Shown here: piece after piece, positions 21,801 through 31,831 of the stretch
Position numbering within the stretch: the stretch's first letter is position 1
How the letters are laid out: every line of letters begins with the position of its first letter
Assembly (NCBI RefSeq): GCF_905147365.1
Contig: NC_056428.1
Span: forward strand, 29,480,001 to 29,544,000
DNA from: Aricia agestis
Lineage: Eukaryota; Arthropoda; Insecta; Lepidoptera; Lycaenidae
Direction: 5' to 3'
DNA: 64,000 bases
The notes under the pieces: model-generated
The model's database searches: none
Seen by the model: only the letters and a program-made list of their open reading frames with translations
What the model was told of the DNA's origin: nothing
Position numbers and translations under genes: made by a program

Positions 21801-22722
21801 CAGGGGCGGATCTACTATAAGGCTTTTTGGGCTGCAGCCCAGGGCCCCGCGAATACAGAGGGCCCCGAACCGAACTGACTACACTAGACGTTCCGCGCGG
21901 CTTCGCCCGCGTAAATTAGATATTTCACAGACAAAATTAGTCCACAAAAACTAGCCTATGATCCTTTACGTGATCTACTTCTTATCTGTGCCAAATAACA
22001 GAAAAATTCCTCCAGTAGTTCGTGAGATAAGCCCTTTCAAATAATTTCCCCTATTTTTTCAACATTTCCCTCTTTTTCTTCGCTCCACTATTAGTCGTAG
22101 CGTGATAAAATATAGCTTATAGCCATTGTCAATAAATGGACTATCTAACACTAAAATAATTTTTCAAATCGGACCAGTAGTTCCTGAGATTAGCGCGTTC
22201 AAATAAGCCCTTTCAAATAATTTCCTTCCGTTTTTTCTAAAATTTCCTCTATTTCTTCGCTCTTATTAGTTGTAGCGTGATAAAATATAGCCTATAGCCT
22301 TTTTCGATAAATGGACTATCTAACACTGAAAGAATTTTTCAAATCGGACCAGTAATTCCTGAGATTAGCGCGTTCAAATAAGCCCTTTCAAATATATTTC
22401 CTCCCGTTTTTTTTTCACTTTTTCCTCTATTTCTTCGCTCCTATTAGTCTTAGCGTGATAAAATATAGCTTATAGCCTTCCTCGATAAATGGGCTATCTA
22501 ACACTGAAATAATTTTTTAAACCGGACCAGTAGTTCCTGAGATTAGCGCGAACAAACAAACAAACTGACTAACAAACTTCCGCTTTATAGTATTAATAGT
22601 ATAGATATACCTACATCACTACAGAAAACAGTTTCTTGTCAAAATGGCAATTAGTTGAGTAATAAGGTAGGGCCCCTAAGCAGTATTAGCCCAGGGCCCC
22701 ACAAATTCAAGATCCGCCCCTG
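21801..22722. mobile_element. hAT-type element with perfect 8-bp target duplication, itself carrying a repeat
   Basis: It starts CAGGGGCGGATCTACTATAA and ends GATCCGCCCCTG. TATCCATG flanks it on both sides (21793-21800 and 22723-22730). Inside, GGGCTGCAGCCCAGGGCCCC (left) faces AGCCCAGGGCCCCACAAATT (right). The middle 21885-22610 is an inserted repeat. No transposase frame remains. Confidence 0.85.
21885..22610 (+). repeat. CTAGACGTTCCGCGCGGCTTCGCCC repeat with three tandem sub-repeats
   Basis: It begins CTAGACGTTCCGCGCGGCTT. A block of about 180 bp ending CCTGAGATTAGCGCGTTCAAATAAGC occurs three times (about 22030-22205, 22206-22385, 22386-22555). It ends ATAGTATTAATAGTATAGAT. A single-unit form is at 60826-61195 and inverted runs at 41013-41400. 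Confidence 0.65.
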
Positions 22723-22730
22723 TATCCATG

Positions 22731-23233
22731 AAGGACAAACTACACGTACCTAAAAGTAATTTTATTTTAAAATACATAAAAATAAAAAAAATACTTAAGT
22801 ACTTCTAATACTTTATTTTAAATTTTAAAAATACTTAGTACTATTTTAGTACCTAGGTACACAATTTACAAGAACTATGATTTTGCCGATTGTAAATAGG
22901 TATTCGTACAAAAATCTGATCAGGTATGGCTATAATAGTTATATAAATATAACAAAACTTCTATGATTTCTAGAGAACGGTTTTAATTTTTTTTATTGTA
23001 ACTGTAACAAATGTCAGAAATAAGAATTTAAAATAACAGGGGTTATTTTATGCAGAAAAAATAAACTAAAGTAAGTATATTAATTCTTTTTTTTTCCAGT
23101 CCAACTGTATGTGTCCAAACAATTTACTTCCTTATGAAGTTAGTTATTAAAGAGATCTATTTCACCTTTATTCATCACTCAATTATTATGCTTCAATTAT
23201 TTGTAGTAGAACTTGTCTAGAATTTGTCATTCA
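22731..23233. other. Gene-free AT-rich stretch
   Basis: AT-rich sequence with AAATACTTA-type short repeats. Nothing is recognised. Confidence 0.3.
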
Positions 23234-23750
23234 GGCGCCTACCACACATGTATGCTTGGCCACAGTTTTGCTTGCGCATGCCGGCTTGTACACTAAACAT
23301 TGTGCGTGTAGTTGGTAAAACGGTATTATGCGCAAGTCCCAAAGTTTGGCTTGACGGTTTTTAAACTTGCTTGAAATTCTGGCATGCAAGCCTTCGTGTA
23401 CAAACTTGTCTGCGCGTGTGATTGGACGTTCAGTGTTCAAGCCAAGTTGTTTATACGCCGTCAATCTCGGCAATAATGTGGCTTGCGCATGCGTAACTGT
23501 GTCGTGTGGGAGATAAGTCAGGCTGGTATAAATATTCAGTACTCAAGATGCGACCCGGTCTCAAGACGCGGTTCGGCTCTGTGATTGGTTCAAATTTTGA
23601 CAGCCAACCAATCTCAGAGCCTGAACCGTGTCTTGAGACCGAGATGAATCTTGAGTACTCACTATTTATACCAGCCTCAGTCTTCCATCTTTTCATGCGA
23701 GTAGCACTCGCCGGCAGAACTGTGGTCAAGCTTGCACGTGTGGTAGGCAC
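23234..23750. mobile_element. 517-bp inverted-repeat element with a nested palindromic MITE
   Basis: Outer arms: CGCCTACCACACATGTATGC ... CCACAGTTTTGC (left), inverted as GGCAGAACTGTGGTCAAGCT ... GTGTGGTAGGCACC (right). Most of the right half is displaced by the inner element at 23518-23686. Confidence 0.6.
23518..23686. mobile_element. Palindromic MITE, GTCAGGCTGGTATAAAT type
   Basis: CAGGCTGGTATAAATATTCA / TGAGTACTCACTATTTATACCAGCCT, then CGGTCTCAAGACGCGGTTCG / TGAACCGTGTCTTGAGACCG, are inverted with a short loop of TTTGACAGCC. Arms of about 75 bp. Confidence 0.7.
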
Positions 23751-23969
23751 CTTATTCTTTAACACTACACCTACAGTTAGTCTTAAGATGTCCATATTAC
23801 ATTATTATTTACTTCTAAAAAAGTGATACTTAATGTACTTATTTAATTAAATAGCTTAACCTAAACCCCTTAACTAATAAAAAAATCCACACTGTTTGTA
23901 CCTGTCTGATATGATGAAAAGGGCAAAACATTGTTTATCTCATTAATGTCTATTATGTTTGTATGAATT

Positions 23970-24201
23970 TATAAGGTGTAACAAAAGTAGGAGGTGTAGG
24001 TATGACGTGTCTCTTAATATAATATTTTACGTACTTATATAGAATTCACCGTGAAAGTGTCCGTGCGTCATGAATTTTCCCCTACAAAAGTGAAAAAACG
24101 TTACTCTTTCTGCTTTCAGCACTGCTACTTTCATGAATTCTAAATAACAGACACATACACACCCTAAAGTATTATCACTCAGTTTTGTTACACCCTGTAA
24201 G
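23970..24201. mobile_element. MITE of the TACAGGGTGTAACAAAA family
   Basis: Left AAGGTGTAACAAAAGTAGG and right CAGTTTTGTTACACCCTGTA. The inner AGAATTCACCGTGAAAGTGT faces ACTTTCATGAATTCT. Confidence 0.6.
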
Positions 24202-24262
24202 TACATAGTACGTATTTTTATTAGCAAGGGGGGGGAAGGGGGTTGTGAATTTGGTTGTAAGA

Positions 24263-24586
24263 GGGCGTCCACAAATTACGTGAGGTGTTTTTTTTTAATT
24301 TTCTGACCGATTTTTGAGATTGAGATCATTGGTGAGATTTCGTGACATTTTATTTAATTGGGGGGTGGGGGAGGCCGGAGTGTCCACCCCCCAATCTCAC
24401 GATAACATCTTAAGCATACGTATAATCTGGATGAAATGGACCAACATAGTATATTTTTTTGTAACAATGATAAAAAAATTACTTGAGTTTTGCCCCACCC
24501 CCAACGTATGATTAGATGAGATTTGACTCGACCCCCGACCCCATCGACTCCCCCCTTAAACACCTCACGTAATTTGTGGACGCCCC
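24263..24586. mobile_element. MITE with GGGCGTCCACAAATTACGTGAGG ends
   Basis: Left GGGCGTCCACAAATTACGTG, right CACGTAATTTGTGGACGCCC. The arms are about 28 bp; the interior includes GGGGGTGGGGGA and CCACCCCC blocks that also face each other. Confidence 0.7.
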
Positions 24587-24651
24587 ATCAGTGCTACTTC
24601 TAACTTCGAGTATTAAACTTTAAAGTAAGTATACATTTTAGCAGTTTATCC

Positions 24652-24717
24652 ACCTCAAAGCCAAATATTAGGTTGCTTGTAATCAAGCACAAGCAACCTA
24701 AATATTTGGCTTTGAGG
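24652..24717. repeat. Palindrome with 27-bp arms
   Basis: CCTCAAAGCCAAATATTAGG TTGCTTG is inverted as CAAGCAACCTAAATATTTGG CTTTGAGG around a loop of about 10 bases. Confidence 0.55.
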
Positions 24718-25027
24718 TTTGCATATTAATGCAAACCTTAAAGAATTTAAAAAATATAATATTATTCAGGCTTATCACTAGTTTCCTATTTATTGTACTT
24801 AGTGGCATAATCACTGTTTTTGGGTTACAGCCTGGGCTAAGGCATCCCACTTCATAGTTGTAATTACACCACTGTATCCACTATACATAATAAATTATAT
24901 TATTACCTAAAAAAACTTTTAAACAAAAGCTTTATTAATTATTATTTGATAAATCATATTCTAATTTGCTCTCAATTGAGACCATAAATGACTATAAAGT
25001 ATAGTTTTCATAGAGCCAGTACCGGCT

Positions 25028-25140
25028 GCCAATAAGACTGGCAGCCAGTATTGGTTTGGTATATGCCGCGTGTGATCAGTTTGGCTTGGCTTGAAAAGCT
25101 GTTCACACGCGGCATATACCAAGACAATACTGGCAATGTT
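25028..25140. mobile_element. Palindromic MITE with TGGTATATGCCGCGTGTGA arms
   Basis: GCCAGTATTGGTTTGGTATA TGCCGCGTGTGA is inverted as TCACACGCGGCATATACCAA GACAATACTGGC. Confidence 0.6.
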
Positions 25141-25346
25141 ATGTAGGTACTTAACCCATCTCTAAGCAGCTACTGGCTGTCGCATAACAATTGAAAATCT
25201 ATTGTATCTCTTAGTTGGTATTAGATAATTATTATTTACAAAGGGTTTGTGAAATTGTAAAATTATCCTAAAATTAAACATGTAAATGACAGCTTCTATG
25301 CATCTGCCATTTGATAATGTTTTATTTACATTAATTATAGTATATT

Positions 25347-25592
25347 GCTAAGTACTCACATGCGGTTTTGCTTGATAGTTTTACTCCAAATCGAGTAATA
25401 ATTACTGTGTGGACCGCAAAACTCACAGCTCGAAGGCTCGCATCGAGCCGCTCGAAGGCTCGCATCGAGCCGCTCGAAGGCTCGCATCGAGACGCTCGAA
25501 GGCTCACATCGAGCTGACTCGATGGAATTAAATATTTTAATTTAGAATAAAACTATCAAGCAAAACCACAAAGTATGTGAGTACTTAGCATA
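25347..25592. mobile_element. MITE carrying a 22-bp tandem repeat
   Basis: Ends GCTAAGTACTCACATGCGGT TTTGCTTGATAG and CTATCAAGCAAAACCACAAA ... GTGAGTACTTAGC are inverted. The interior holds the 22-bp repeat described separately. Confidence 0.7.
25429..25516 (+). repeat. 22-bp tandem repeat, four units
   Basis: The unit is GCTCGAAGGCTCGCATCGAG plus CC, with single-base changes in the last two units. Each unit is itself partly palindromic (CTCGAAGG, CTCGCATCGAG). Confidence 0.7.
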
Positions 25593-25745
25593 TCATGCAT
25601 CCCATAGCAACATTAAAAATTATTAAGCACTCATAATAAAAAGATTTCGGAATAAATTTTAACCAATGCACGTTTTTATAATACAAATACATATAGAAAG
25701 TAATATACATAAGATGCATTTCTTAGTAAAAGAGAGATTCATAAT

Positions 25746-25918
25746 GTACCATCTAGTAAATTGATTCCTAGGCCGTTGACAGACCAACATCATTTGTCAG
25801 GTCAGATCATGTCAAAGGAAAACGTTAGCTGTGATGTGTCGGCTGCATTTGACGTAACTCGACCAAACTACATGGGTCCCCTATCTGCTTAGGAATCAAC
25901 TTCTCTTATGGTACATAC
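25746..25918. mobile_element. MITE of the GAAGTTGATTCCTAGGCAGAT family
   Basis: Left GTACCATCTAGTAAATTGAT TCCTAGG, right CTTAGGAATCAACTTCTCTT ATGGTAC, inverted. It shares TTTGACGTAACTCGACCAA with 18555-18728. Confidence 0.65.
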
Positions 25919-26364
25919 CAGTTGCTGATCAAATTATTATAGTATTATTAAAATTGAGCTACATAATAAATAATAATAACTATAATTAGTATTTTCATAA
26001 TATTAGTACTTACATATATTTGATAAGATAGTGGAATTGTTACAATATTTGAATTGTATTGTAAATTCGGGTGATTATTTATATTATCATAATGGAATAC
26101 TTATAACTTCCTGATAATATTACAATGTTGTATAGTGTATAGTAATAAATAAGTTTTGAATCTGATGATAATTCACAAAAAGAAACCCTTATACATTGTT
26201 CATGGGAATCATAGACACAATAGATTATCAATTGTTATGTGGCAGGTGGGCTGCCACTTGGAGATTGATGGGTGAAACATAAATAATCTCATAATTTCTT
26301 AAAATTACTAGTATCAATATTATACAATTCATGTCATTCAATCTTGTATCAATGTTAAATTATT

Positions 26365-26370
26365 TTTATT
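26365..26370 (-). terminator. Candidate poly(A) signal of the 245-aa gene
   Basis: TTTATT on the plus strand reads AATAAA on the minus strand, about 110 bases after the stop codon. In AT-rich DNA such hexamers also arise by chance. Confidence 0.3.
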
Positions 26371-26479
26371 CAACACAAATTGGAAACTGGTGTAATTTTC
26401 CATATTATACACATGTCATTTAATTTTAGACAACAGAGGAGATTTTCAATCTTAACTTTTTGAATTCTTGAAATAAATA

Positions 26480-27217
26480 TTATAACTCTAATATGTTTGG
26501 TACTTCCCTGCAGGACATCGTAGGTCTTCTCAGTCTCTCCTTAATCAAATCACAGGGGGAAGGTACATTGAATGTGAAACGTTTTACCCTCCCATCCACT
26601 TTAGCAGGTATATAGCACGGTGCTGCAGGTCTCAATCTCGAGGAAAGAACCTTTCCAAAATTAGAACACTTAGCTTTGTATATCTCTTGGCTAAGTATGT
26701 AAGACATGTCAGTGATGCAAGGCAAGAGTGGTTCAGGGGATTGTTGTTTTTCTGGTTCCTCCTTATAGTCCATAAACTGCAGCTTAAACAAGGACTCACA
26801 GGAGCTGCTACTGCTCAGTCCAGCGTCTGTATTATTTTGATATTTTACTGTACCTGGAGTTTGTAGAGCTTTTGTCAAGTCTATCACAAAATCATCTGCT
26901 TCGTCTGATTCCTCTTGTTTGAGGCTTTTCTTTCTCTCCTCCTCCTGTCGCCTCTCTTTAGCCCGTAACATATTGGCCACCTGGGTAGCTAGAACACTCG
27001 ATATTGGGCTCTCACTGAGACCCAATTTTGGTAGTGGTATAATTCTATCTGGTGTATATAGTTGAAATGGCGTCATGATATCACTTGACCTCCCAGCAAC
27101 CGTCCCAGGGCTTGTACTTGCTGCAGCGTCATTAGATTCACTTTCTTGCAAGCTTATCTTAGAAAGATGACTGTCCACCAAAGCAAATAATGAGGAATAC
27201 GTTTTGAATTCATTCAT
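26480..27217 (-). CDS. Intronless 245-aa hydrophilic protein, function unknown (possible SKI7/HBS1-linker-like peptide)
   Basis: One uninterrupted frame starts at an ATG in AAAATG context; in-frame stops lie about 22-27 bases upstream, which fixes the start. The protein is low-complexity and probably disordered: Ser/Thr/Asp-rich at residues 20-50, a charged helix-like stretch near 88-110 (LRAKERRQEEERKKSLKQEE), an acidic DEADDFVIDL segment, a Ser run near 135, and a basic C-terminus with KRFTFNVPSPCDLIKERLRR. No catalytic motif, signal peptide or membrane span is seen. The F-x-F-x-x-PSP-x-D-L-I peptide recalls the FxFDxPSPDD-type peptide I remember from HBS1/SKI7 linkers; this is recollection and weak. 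A possible minus-strand poly(A) signal reads TTTATT on the plus strand at 26365-26370. It is probably real: long for this AT-rich DNA, biased composition and no internal stop. Confidence 0.7.
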   Translation of the reverse strand: MNEFKTYSSLFALVDSHLSKISLQESESNDAAASTSPGTVAGRSSDIMTPFQLYTPDRIIPLPKLGLSESPISSVLATQVANMLRAKERRQEEERKKSLKQEESDEADDFVIDLTKALQTPGTVKYQNNTDAGLSSSSSCESLFKLQFMDYKEEPEKQQSPEPLLPCITDMSYILSQEIYKAKCSNFGKVLSSRLRPAAPCYIPAKVDGRVKRFTFNVPSPCDLIKERLRRPTMSCREVPNILEL

Positions 27218-27774
27218 TTTGAAAAATTTAGCCTTTACCTATTAAAGCGAAAGTAAATTGTAATAATCAAAACACAAAGATTTACGAAATTTAGAAAACA
27301 AAAATTGTGTAAATTGTTAATTGTCAAACTTGTCAAACGTCAAAATGACCTAAATGTCAGCTGTTGTCACATGTCACATAAAAGGCCGTATACACGATCG
27401 GTTCCAACCACCAACAGAGGTCACCTTGGTTGGGTCAACAAAGTTGAATCTAAAAGGCCGTATTCACGATCGGTTCCAACCACCAACAGAGATCACCTTG
27501 GTAGGATTGGAACAAAATTCAACCGTGTAGACGCTTGTTTTTGGTTGACCAACCAAATAACCTTTAATAAACTTGGTAGTGAGCACATCCCTCACGACCA
27601 ATGTCAAATAGAGAACATTGAGTTGAAACGCAACCGTGTAGACGCTTGTTGGCGCTCAGTCGCACATTGATCGTCGGATGCGTTGCATGTGGTGTGTAGT
27701 GCCATTAGCCAAAAATCTTAACGTTGCTATTAAACGTTATTCCACAGACACAGCTTTTCACATCAACAGTGAGT

Positions 27775-27970
27775 GATAAACCCTTAATTACAAAACAAGA
27801 CACAGGTCTTGTTTAGTAATTAAGGGTCGCACCATTTCTAATAATTCGTTGAAAGAATTTTCGTCCATTCTAAAATAATTGAGAAAATCATCAGAGTCCA
27901 ATATTTTTAAAATGATTAAATGGCTCAACGTTTTTCTTTCTTTAATCACCGTTTCATCTACAACCGTCTT
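27775..27970 (-). pseudogene. Harbinger-type transposase N-terminal fragment, minus-strand copy
   Basis: Inverse copy of 28310-28490: CCATTTCTAATAATTCGTTG, TTTTCGTCCATTCTAAAATA and GGTGATTAAAG-type blocks are shared. On its minus strand it encodes the same DDFLNYF-like and MDENSFN-like stretches, with changes. Confidence 0.5.
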
Positions 27971-28309
27971 TTTTTTTTACGTTTTTTTTCATTACATATT
28001 ATAGCTATACAAGCCAGCGCTATAATTGCGGTAGATAGTGGTGCCATTGTTCACTTTTCCACAGCTTAGCCAAGACAAGATTTATGGTGTAGATAAAGAT
28101 TCAACTATGTTGACCCAACCAAGGTGACCTCTGTTGGTGGTTGGAACCGATCGTATATAAGGCATTTTATCTACACGTAAATCAACTCGTCTGTCTTGGC
28201 TAGGCTGTGGAAAAGTGAACAACGGGACCACTATCTAAACCTCAAAACACCGCAATAGCACTGGCTTGTATAGCTATATGTGATGAAAAAAAATAATAAA
28301 AAAATACGG

Positions 28310-28490
28310 TTGTAGATGAAACGGTGATTAAAAGAAAGAAACCGTGGAAAGAAAAACGTTGAGCCACTTACTCATTTTAAAAACATTGGACTCTGATGAT
28401 TTTCTCAATTATTTTAGAATGGACGAAAATTCATTCAACAAATTATTAGAAATGGTGTGACTCTTAATTAAGGGTTCATTAAGGCCCTAT
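28310..28490 (+). pseudogene. Harbinger-type transposase N-terminal fragment, plus-strand copy
   Basis: One frame reads LDSDDFLNYFRMDENSFNKL LEMV, which has the shape of the N-terminal 'F..yfRM....F..Ll..v' block of HARBI1/PIF transposases. The catalytic DDE part is absent. The surrounding frame is broken. Confidence 0.5.
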
Positions 28491-29480
28491 ACTATGCAAA
28501 TTCATGTTTTTATTTTCGATAAATCTTTGACCACAAGTAATTATAAGCATTCAAACATTTTTTGTAGGTTTGTTACGTTCCTTATTAAGGTAGACATTGT
28601 CTTAAAATTTTGATTTATATCCATTTTACCACTGAAAAAGTGTGTTAAAAAATAATACTTTCAAATTTTTAATTTCTTCTGGCATTCAGCGAAAACAAAT
28701 ACAGGAAAAAATATTTTTATGCCAAAATGTTTAAATTACGATTTCGAAGGCAGCCATTGTCTTCGTTTTTGATAAATAATAACAATAAATGATAAATCGT
28801 TGAGATCACAAATTCGGACGAATTGTTGATATTCAAAAGCAAATATTGCTTTGAATATTTGCACAACAAATCCACAGGCGTTTTGATAGATAATGGTTGA
28901 ATGACAATCAGTCAAATCTGTCAATCAGTGACTGATTGTCTATTATCGAAGTATGTTCACAAATATATCCCAGTATACTGGCCAGAGCTCCTTAGGTATA
29001 AAAATTGTATGGAATTGCCGTGGTCCCCTACCATTGATTTGTTTCGGAATATTTGCCAGTGCTTTTTCGTATATATATCTATGTTTTGATCATAGACATA
29101 ATATATACTGTCGTAATCATATTAAGTACTATATTTATCTGCTTCTTCTACTTATTTTTGTTAAATTAAAAAAAAAATCACTGCTTTAAATGCTTAACAT
29201 AATTATTTAATATAGTTTATTATATTTGTGTGTTGCTTATATTGGTGATTCTGCTGTGCTCTGATTTATCCTTGCTTAATAATTAGTTATGAATAGTTGT
29301 GGCTTATTAGTAAAAATAGCTGGTAAGATAATGCTTTTGGTATTAAAGTAGTGCTACTGCTTTAAATATTTTAAAACTGTAATTATCTTTTTACTGCTTA
29401 TATTCACAATACTAATATAATTTTTAAGTTATTATTTTATAATTTATAATTAAGTAAATTAATCATAATATTGTTGTTTA
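28491..29480. other. Gene-free stretch before the LINE
   Basis: AT-rich. A small palindrome around GACAATCAGTCAAATCTGTC / GTGACTGATTGTC is seen at 28900-28945. It may contain the LINE 5' UTR; no boundary can be placed. Confidence 0.3.
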
Positions 29481-31831
29481 ATGAGTGAACCGGAAAGTGA
29501 TGAGTTTGTCTCATGCTCCTCTTCAGATGAATATTTGAGTGATGATACTCTAAACCTATCACTTAGATCCGCATTAAGTACATGTTTAGATACCTCCTTG
29601 AAATGTTTCAATGCCATTCACATAAATGCACAAAGTATTCCTGCGCATTACCCTGAACTTCTCACTTCCTTTGAATCAAAAAACGCGCATGCCATTCTGG
29701 TCTCCGAGTCATGGTTAAAGCCTTGTTTACAATCTACAAGCTACTCTTTACCAGGTTTTACACTTATCAGAAATGATCGTGTTGGTAGGGGCGGCGGTGG
29801 CGTTGCTATTTATCTCAAATCTAATATTCCTTTTCATGTAGTAAGCGCCTCGCCACAGCCTGCCCCAGTCTACACGGCTGAACATTTATTTATAGAGGTT
29901 GAACTACGTCATGCTAAATTAATTCTTGGTGTTTTTTATAGCCCATCACTTCTTATTAATTACTTTTCGTCTTTTGAATCTCTTTTGGAAAATTTCGCTT
30001 CGCTTTATGATCATAATATATAATAATGGGCAACTTTAATACGTGTTTGATAAAAAATGATATCAGAGCTAAAAAGCTACGTTCAATCGTTGAATCGTGT
30101 AATCTTAACATGTTACCTCTCAATGCAACACATAATATGCCTCAATGCAGCCCTTCTTTACTAGATTTAATTATTGTTTCCTCTGAAAATCTTGTTACAA
30201 ATCATGGTCAACTTTCATCTCACACTTTTTTTTACCATGATCTCTTATACTTGTCGTACAATTTAAAGCCACCAAAATTGAAACCTAAGGTTAATAAGCA
30301 GCGTAATTTTAAAAGTATGGACACAGAAGCTTTAAAGGCTGACGCGAAAGACATTGACTGGTCTGATTTGTGCATGGCGTCTTCAGTTGACGCTAAAGTT
30401 GAAATACTGACGCGAAATCTTGTTGCTATCTATGACAAACATGCACCTATTAGACCTATTAAACTGAAACACCTTCCTAATCCCTGGCTAACCGATTACA
30501 TAAAAAGGCTATGATAAAAAAGAAGACTCGTGCAAAACTTAGGCTAAAATTCAATCCATCCGCTGCAAACATTGAAAGATATAAGAGTTTACGTAACCAG
30601 TGTAACAAATTATGTAGAGACGCACAAAGACGACATATTCATTCATCTGTCGAGAATGGAGACGCCAATAAAGTTTGGAAATTTTTGAATTCGATGGGAG
30701 TTGGTAAAAGACGAGAGAATAGTTCCTTAAAAGCTGACGATGTAAATAATCTAATCAGTCACTTTTCCACTAATACTGGCTATTATGATAATGCCGTCAA
30801 GCCAACTCAACAGAGCCTATCTATAAACCCACCTACACTCGTAAACGAACAGTTTGTCTTCAATGAATTTAAAATCCGTGATGTAAAGACCTCTGTGTTG
30901 TCCATCGCCTCAAATGCTGTTGGTGATGATTCTGTTAGCCGAAATATGATTCTTCCCATCCTTGAAATTATTCTTCCTATTATAACACATATCTTCAATT
31001 ATTATATATCTAGCGGAGTTTTTCCCTCTAAATGGAAGGATGCGTTAATAATACCAATCCCCAAAAAATCCAATCCTTGCAATTATTCAGACTACCGCCC
31101 AATATCTATTTTACCTTTTCTCTCGAAAGTTTTTGAAAAATTAGTTTACCGCCAACTTAATGCATATATTAATGACAATTGCCTACTTAATAAGTATCAA
31201 TCTGGGTTTAGGAGAAGTCATAGCACGGTAACGGCACAAAAAAAAATAACTGACGACATAAGACTGGCGATGGACAACAAGAAAGTTACTATTTTAGTTT
31301 TACTAGATTTTTCAAATGCATTTAACTGTGTAGATTTTGATGTCTTACTTCAGTTACTGGCCGTGTTTCTAAATTTATCCCCGTCAGCTATAAATTGGTT
31401 ATCCAGTTACCTTAAAGGACGTCGGCAAAGAATCAAAGTTGACGAACTACTTTCTAACTGAGCTTACACTTCTGCTGGCGTCCCCCAAGGCGGTGTGCTG
31501 TCCCCTCTACTTTTCTGTTTATTCATTAACACGATCAGCAAAAAAATATTATCTTTTTATCACATGTACGCTGATGATTTTCAAATTTATGTTCACTCCA
31601 GCATTGAAAATTTGGCAGCTGCGATTGCACAATTAAATGAAGACCTGTCACACATTTGGGATTGGGCAAGGAATCACGGTCTACAGCTGAATCTTAATAA
31701 AACTCAAGCCATTTTGATTGGTAGCCAGGGCAGGTTGCGCAGACTTGATCAGTCTGATATTCCTAATGTCGTGATGAATAACACAAAGACAAATTACTCT
31801 AATTCGGTTAAGAATCTGGGTGTGCTTTTGC
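29481..31831 (+). pseudogene. Degenerate non-LTR retrotransposon (CR1/L2-like LINE): endonuclease and reverse transcriptase
   Basis: Coding pieces 29481-30023, 30026-30514 and 30511-31831 read through an apurinic-type endonuclease (INAQSIPAHYPELL, ILVSESWLKP, SLLDLIIVS, YHDLLYL) and a reverse transcriptase (YSDYRPISILPFLSKVFEKL, YQSGFRRSHSTVTA, LDFSNAFN, SAGVPQGGVLSP, HMYADDFQIY, NLGVLL). Breaks seen: a frameshift near 30023, a second near 30511, and TGA at 31459-31461 just before the SAGVPQGG block. The conserved endonuclease GDFN block reads GNFN, which should abolish nicking. Coding stops at about 31831, where GC-rich DNA interrupts it; no 3' end was found beyond. Motif style suggests the CR1/L2 side of the Jockey group; the clade is not certain. 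It cannot move on its own. Confidence 0.85.

Larger units (their letters stand above)
25593..26479. other. Gene-free stretch 3' of the 245-aa gene
   Basis: Apart from the MITE at 25746-25918 and the candidate minus-strand poly(A) signal at 26365-26370, this is AT-rich sequence with no recognised feature. CAATAGATTATCAATTGTTATG at about 26219 recurs as CAATAGATTTTCAATTGTTA at about 42965, hinting at one more dispersed family. Confidence 0.35.
27378..28490. mobile_element. PIF/Harbinger-like element remnants in head-to-head arrangement
   Basis: The ends AGGCCGTATACACGATCGGT (27383 on; repeated at about 27453 as AGGCCGTATTCACGATCGGT) face GGAACCGATCGTATATAAGG at about 28143-28163. Within lie two inverted copies of a transposase N-terminal segment. 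The arms share TCAACAAAGTTGAATC / GATTCAACTATGTTGA and CCAACCACCAACAGAGG. The left end is doubled. It begins about 160 bases upstream of the 245-aa gene's start codon. Confidence 0.55.

Noticed and set aside
25429..25516. CRISPR-like array of regularly spaced repeats
   Set aside because: Units are contiguous with no spacers, inside a MITE, in a eukaryotic genome.
27305..27670. 121-codon open frame with internal repeats
   Set aside because: The repeats (RPYTRSVPTTNR type) are translations of the doubled Harbinger-like terminal repeat.
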